Part shown: positions 63,122 to 64,000 of the stretch, one piece after another
Layout of the letters: each line of letters begins with the position of its first letter
Position numbering within the stretch: the stretch's first letter is position 1
NCBI RefSeq assembly: GCF_020151015.1
Contig: NZ_CP083746.1
Location: 3,935,001 to 3,999,000 of the forward strand
Source: Pseudomonas sp. p1(2021b)
Lineage (GTDB): Bacteria; Pseudomonadota; Gammaproteobacteria; Pseudomonadales; Pseudomonadaceae
Reading direction: 5' to 3'
DNA length: 64,000 nt
Translations under genes and position numbers: made by a program
The notes under the pieces: model-generated
Seen by the model: the letters and a program-made list of their open reading frames with translations, nothing else
What the model was told of the DNA's origin: nothing
The model's database searches: none

Positions 63122-64000
63122 TTAATTGAGCTGTTCGACGCGGATGCGCACGACCTTGCCGACCACGTCCTGCAAGGCTTCCAGGGCAACGATGGCGTCG
63201 TTGATGCGCTGCTCCACCACGCGGTGGGTCAGGAGGATCATCGGCACCAGGCCATCCTGCTCCTCGGCTTCCTTCTGCATGATCGACTCGATGTTGATAC
63301 CGCGCTCGGAGAGGATGCTCGCCACCTGGGCCAGCACGCCCGGGTGATCCTTGGCCTGGATGCGCAGGTAGTAGGCGCTCTCGCAGGCCTCGATCGGCAG
63401 GATCGGATGGGCCGACAGCGAGTCTGGCTGGAAGGCCAGGTGCGGCACGCGGTTCTCAGGGTCGGAAGTCATGGCGCGGACAACATCCACCAGGTCGGCG
63501 ACGACCGACGAGGCCGTCGGCTCCATGCCGGCACCGGCGCCGTAGTACAAGGTGGAACCAGCGGCGTCGCCATTGACCATCACAGCGTTCATCACACCGT
63601 TGACGTTGGCGATCAGGCGGTCGTTGGGGATCAGCGTCGGGTGGACACGCAGCTCGATACCGGCGTCGGTGCTGCGGGCCACGCCCAGGTGCTTGATGCG
63701 GTAGCCCAAGGCCTCGGCGTAGTTGACGTCCGCGGTGGTCAGCTGGGTGATGCCTTCGGTGTAGGCCTTGTCGAACTGCAGCGGGATACCGAAGGCGATG
63801 GACGCCAGGATGGTCAGCTTGTGGGCGGCATCGATGCCTTCGACGTCGAAGGTCGGGTCGGCTTCGGCGTAGCCCAGGGCCTGGGCTTCGGCCAGCACTT
63901 CGGGGAAGGCACGGCCCTTGTCACGCATTTCGGTCAGGATGAAGTTGCCGGTGCCGTTGATGATGCCCGCCAGCCAGTTGATACGGTTGGCCGACAAGCC
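63122..64000 (-). CDS. hom: Homoserine dehydrogenase (partial, 5' end outside window)
   Basis: The frame stays open to the right edge, so only the C-terminal 292 residues are seen; the full protein is about 434. It reduces aspartate semialdehyde to homoserine with NAD(P)H. Visible: LAGIINGTGNFILTEMRDKG and DPTFDVEGIDAAHKLTIL of the catalytic domain (with D and K typical for the substrate site). The C-terminal ACT domain has HPGVLAQVASILSERGINIE, the site of feedback by threonine. Transcription runs on to thrC. Confidence 0.95.
   Translation of the reverse strand, partial: GLSANRINWLAGIINGTGNFILTEMRDKGRAFPEVLAEAQALGYAEADPTFDVEGIDAAHKLTILASIAFGIPLQFDKAYTEGITQLTTADVNYAEALGYRIKHLGVARSTDAGIELRVHPTLIPNDRLIANVNGVMNAVMVNGDAAGSTLYYGAGAGMEPTASSVVADLVDVVRAMTSDPENRVPHLAFQPDSLSAHPILPIEACESAYYLRIQAKDHPGVLAQVASILSERGINIESIMQKEAEEQDGLVPMILLTHRVVEQRINDAIVALEALQDVVGKVVRIRVEQLN

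Overview
The window is a stretch of GC-rich Pseudomonas chromosome, most likely P. putida group. This rests on gene content and order (dapD-csdA-csdE, ndvB-dapE-rlmA, plsB, adk-ppc, wspABCDEFR-prfB-lysS, recJ-yaeQ, hom-thrC) and on many Pseudomonas-type REP elements (cores such as GTAGGAGCGGGCTTGTCCCG). Nearly all of it is core genome. No rRNA, tRNA, insertion sequence, integrase or CRISPR array was seen, and no gene-free gap exceeds 300 bases.

Layout. 1-1780: a visibly AT-rich accessory fragment on the minus strand, with an AAA15-type ATPase translationally coupled to a second gene cut by the window edge; it looks like a two-gene defence or toxin-like module beside the core junction. 1780-11482: Spx/ArsC-like protein, dapD, the CsdA-CsdE sulfur-transfer pair, convergent tcdA, ndvB, dapE, rlmA, a small conserved protein and a cold-shock protein. 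11714-15948: plsB, two YscW/YbaY-like paralogues (one a lipoprotein, one without a signal) and a DUF4197 protein. 16028-20997: RND efflux permease and adaptor, divergent from a TetR regulator with a candidate operator between them. 21179-25398: rsmJ, an internally repeated unknown protein, an extensin-like protein, a PEP-mutase family enzyme, a DUF72 protein and a small protein. 25654-29951: tsaB, adk, ppc. 30089-35993: small envelope proteins, two DUF4398/OmpA lipoproteins, a lipoprotein hydrolase, a QEGLA-motif protein, a lipoprotein and a TetR regulator.

36249-47468: lysS, prfB with its programmed frameshift, then a complete Wsp surface-sensing cluster. In it the receptor WspA, couplers WspB and WspD, methyltransferase WspC, kinase WspE and methylesterase WspF control the diguanylate cyclase WspR. 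47583-54015: a DUF533 protein and a YdcSTUV-like polyamine ABC importer ending in an aminobutyraldehyde dehydrogenase, so uptake is joined to catabolism. 54141-54712: a HicA-HicB toxin-antitoxin pair with a near-perfect operator. 54723-64000: an old-yellow-enzyme reductase, recJ, yaeQ, a CoA-transferase, a periplasmic binding-like protein, a DUF3509-like protein, a degenerate receiver-domain protein, thrC and the 3' part of hom.

Most promising observations: (1) the ATPase plus small-partner module at the left edge, with a palindrome just upstream; (2) the HicAB operator overlapping a toxin start that has no ribosome binding site; (3) a stand-alone pseudo-receiver next to thrC; (4) a lineage-specific protein built on a tandem 46-residue repeat; (5) a REP element inside the polyamine operon. 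Start codons were re-chosen by eye from ribosome binding sites, and no database search was possible.
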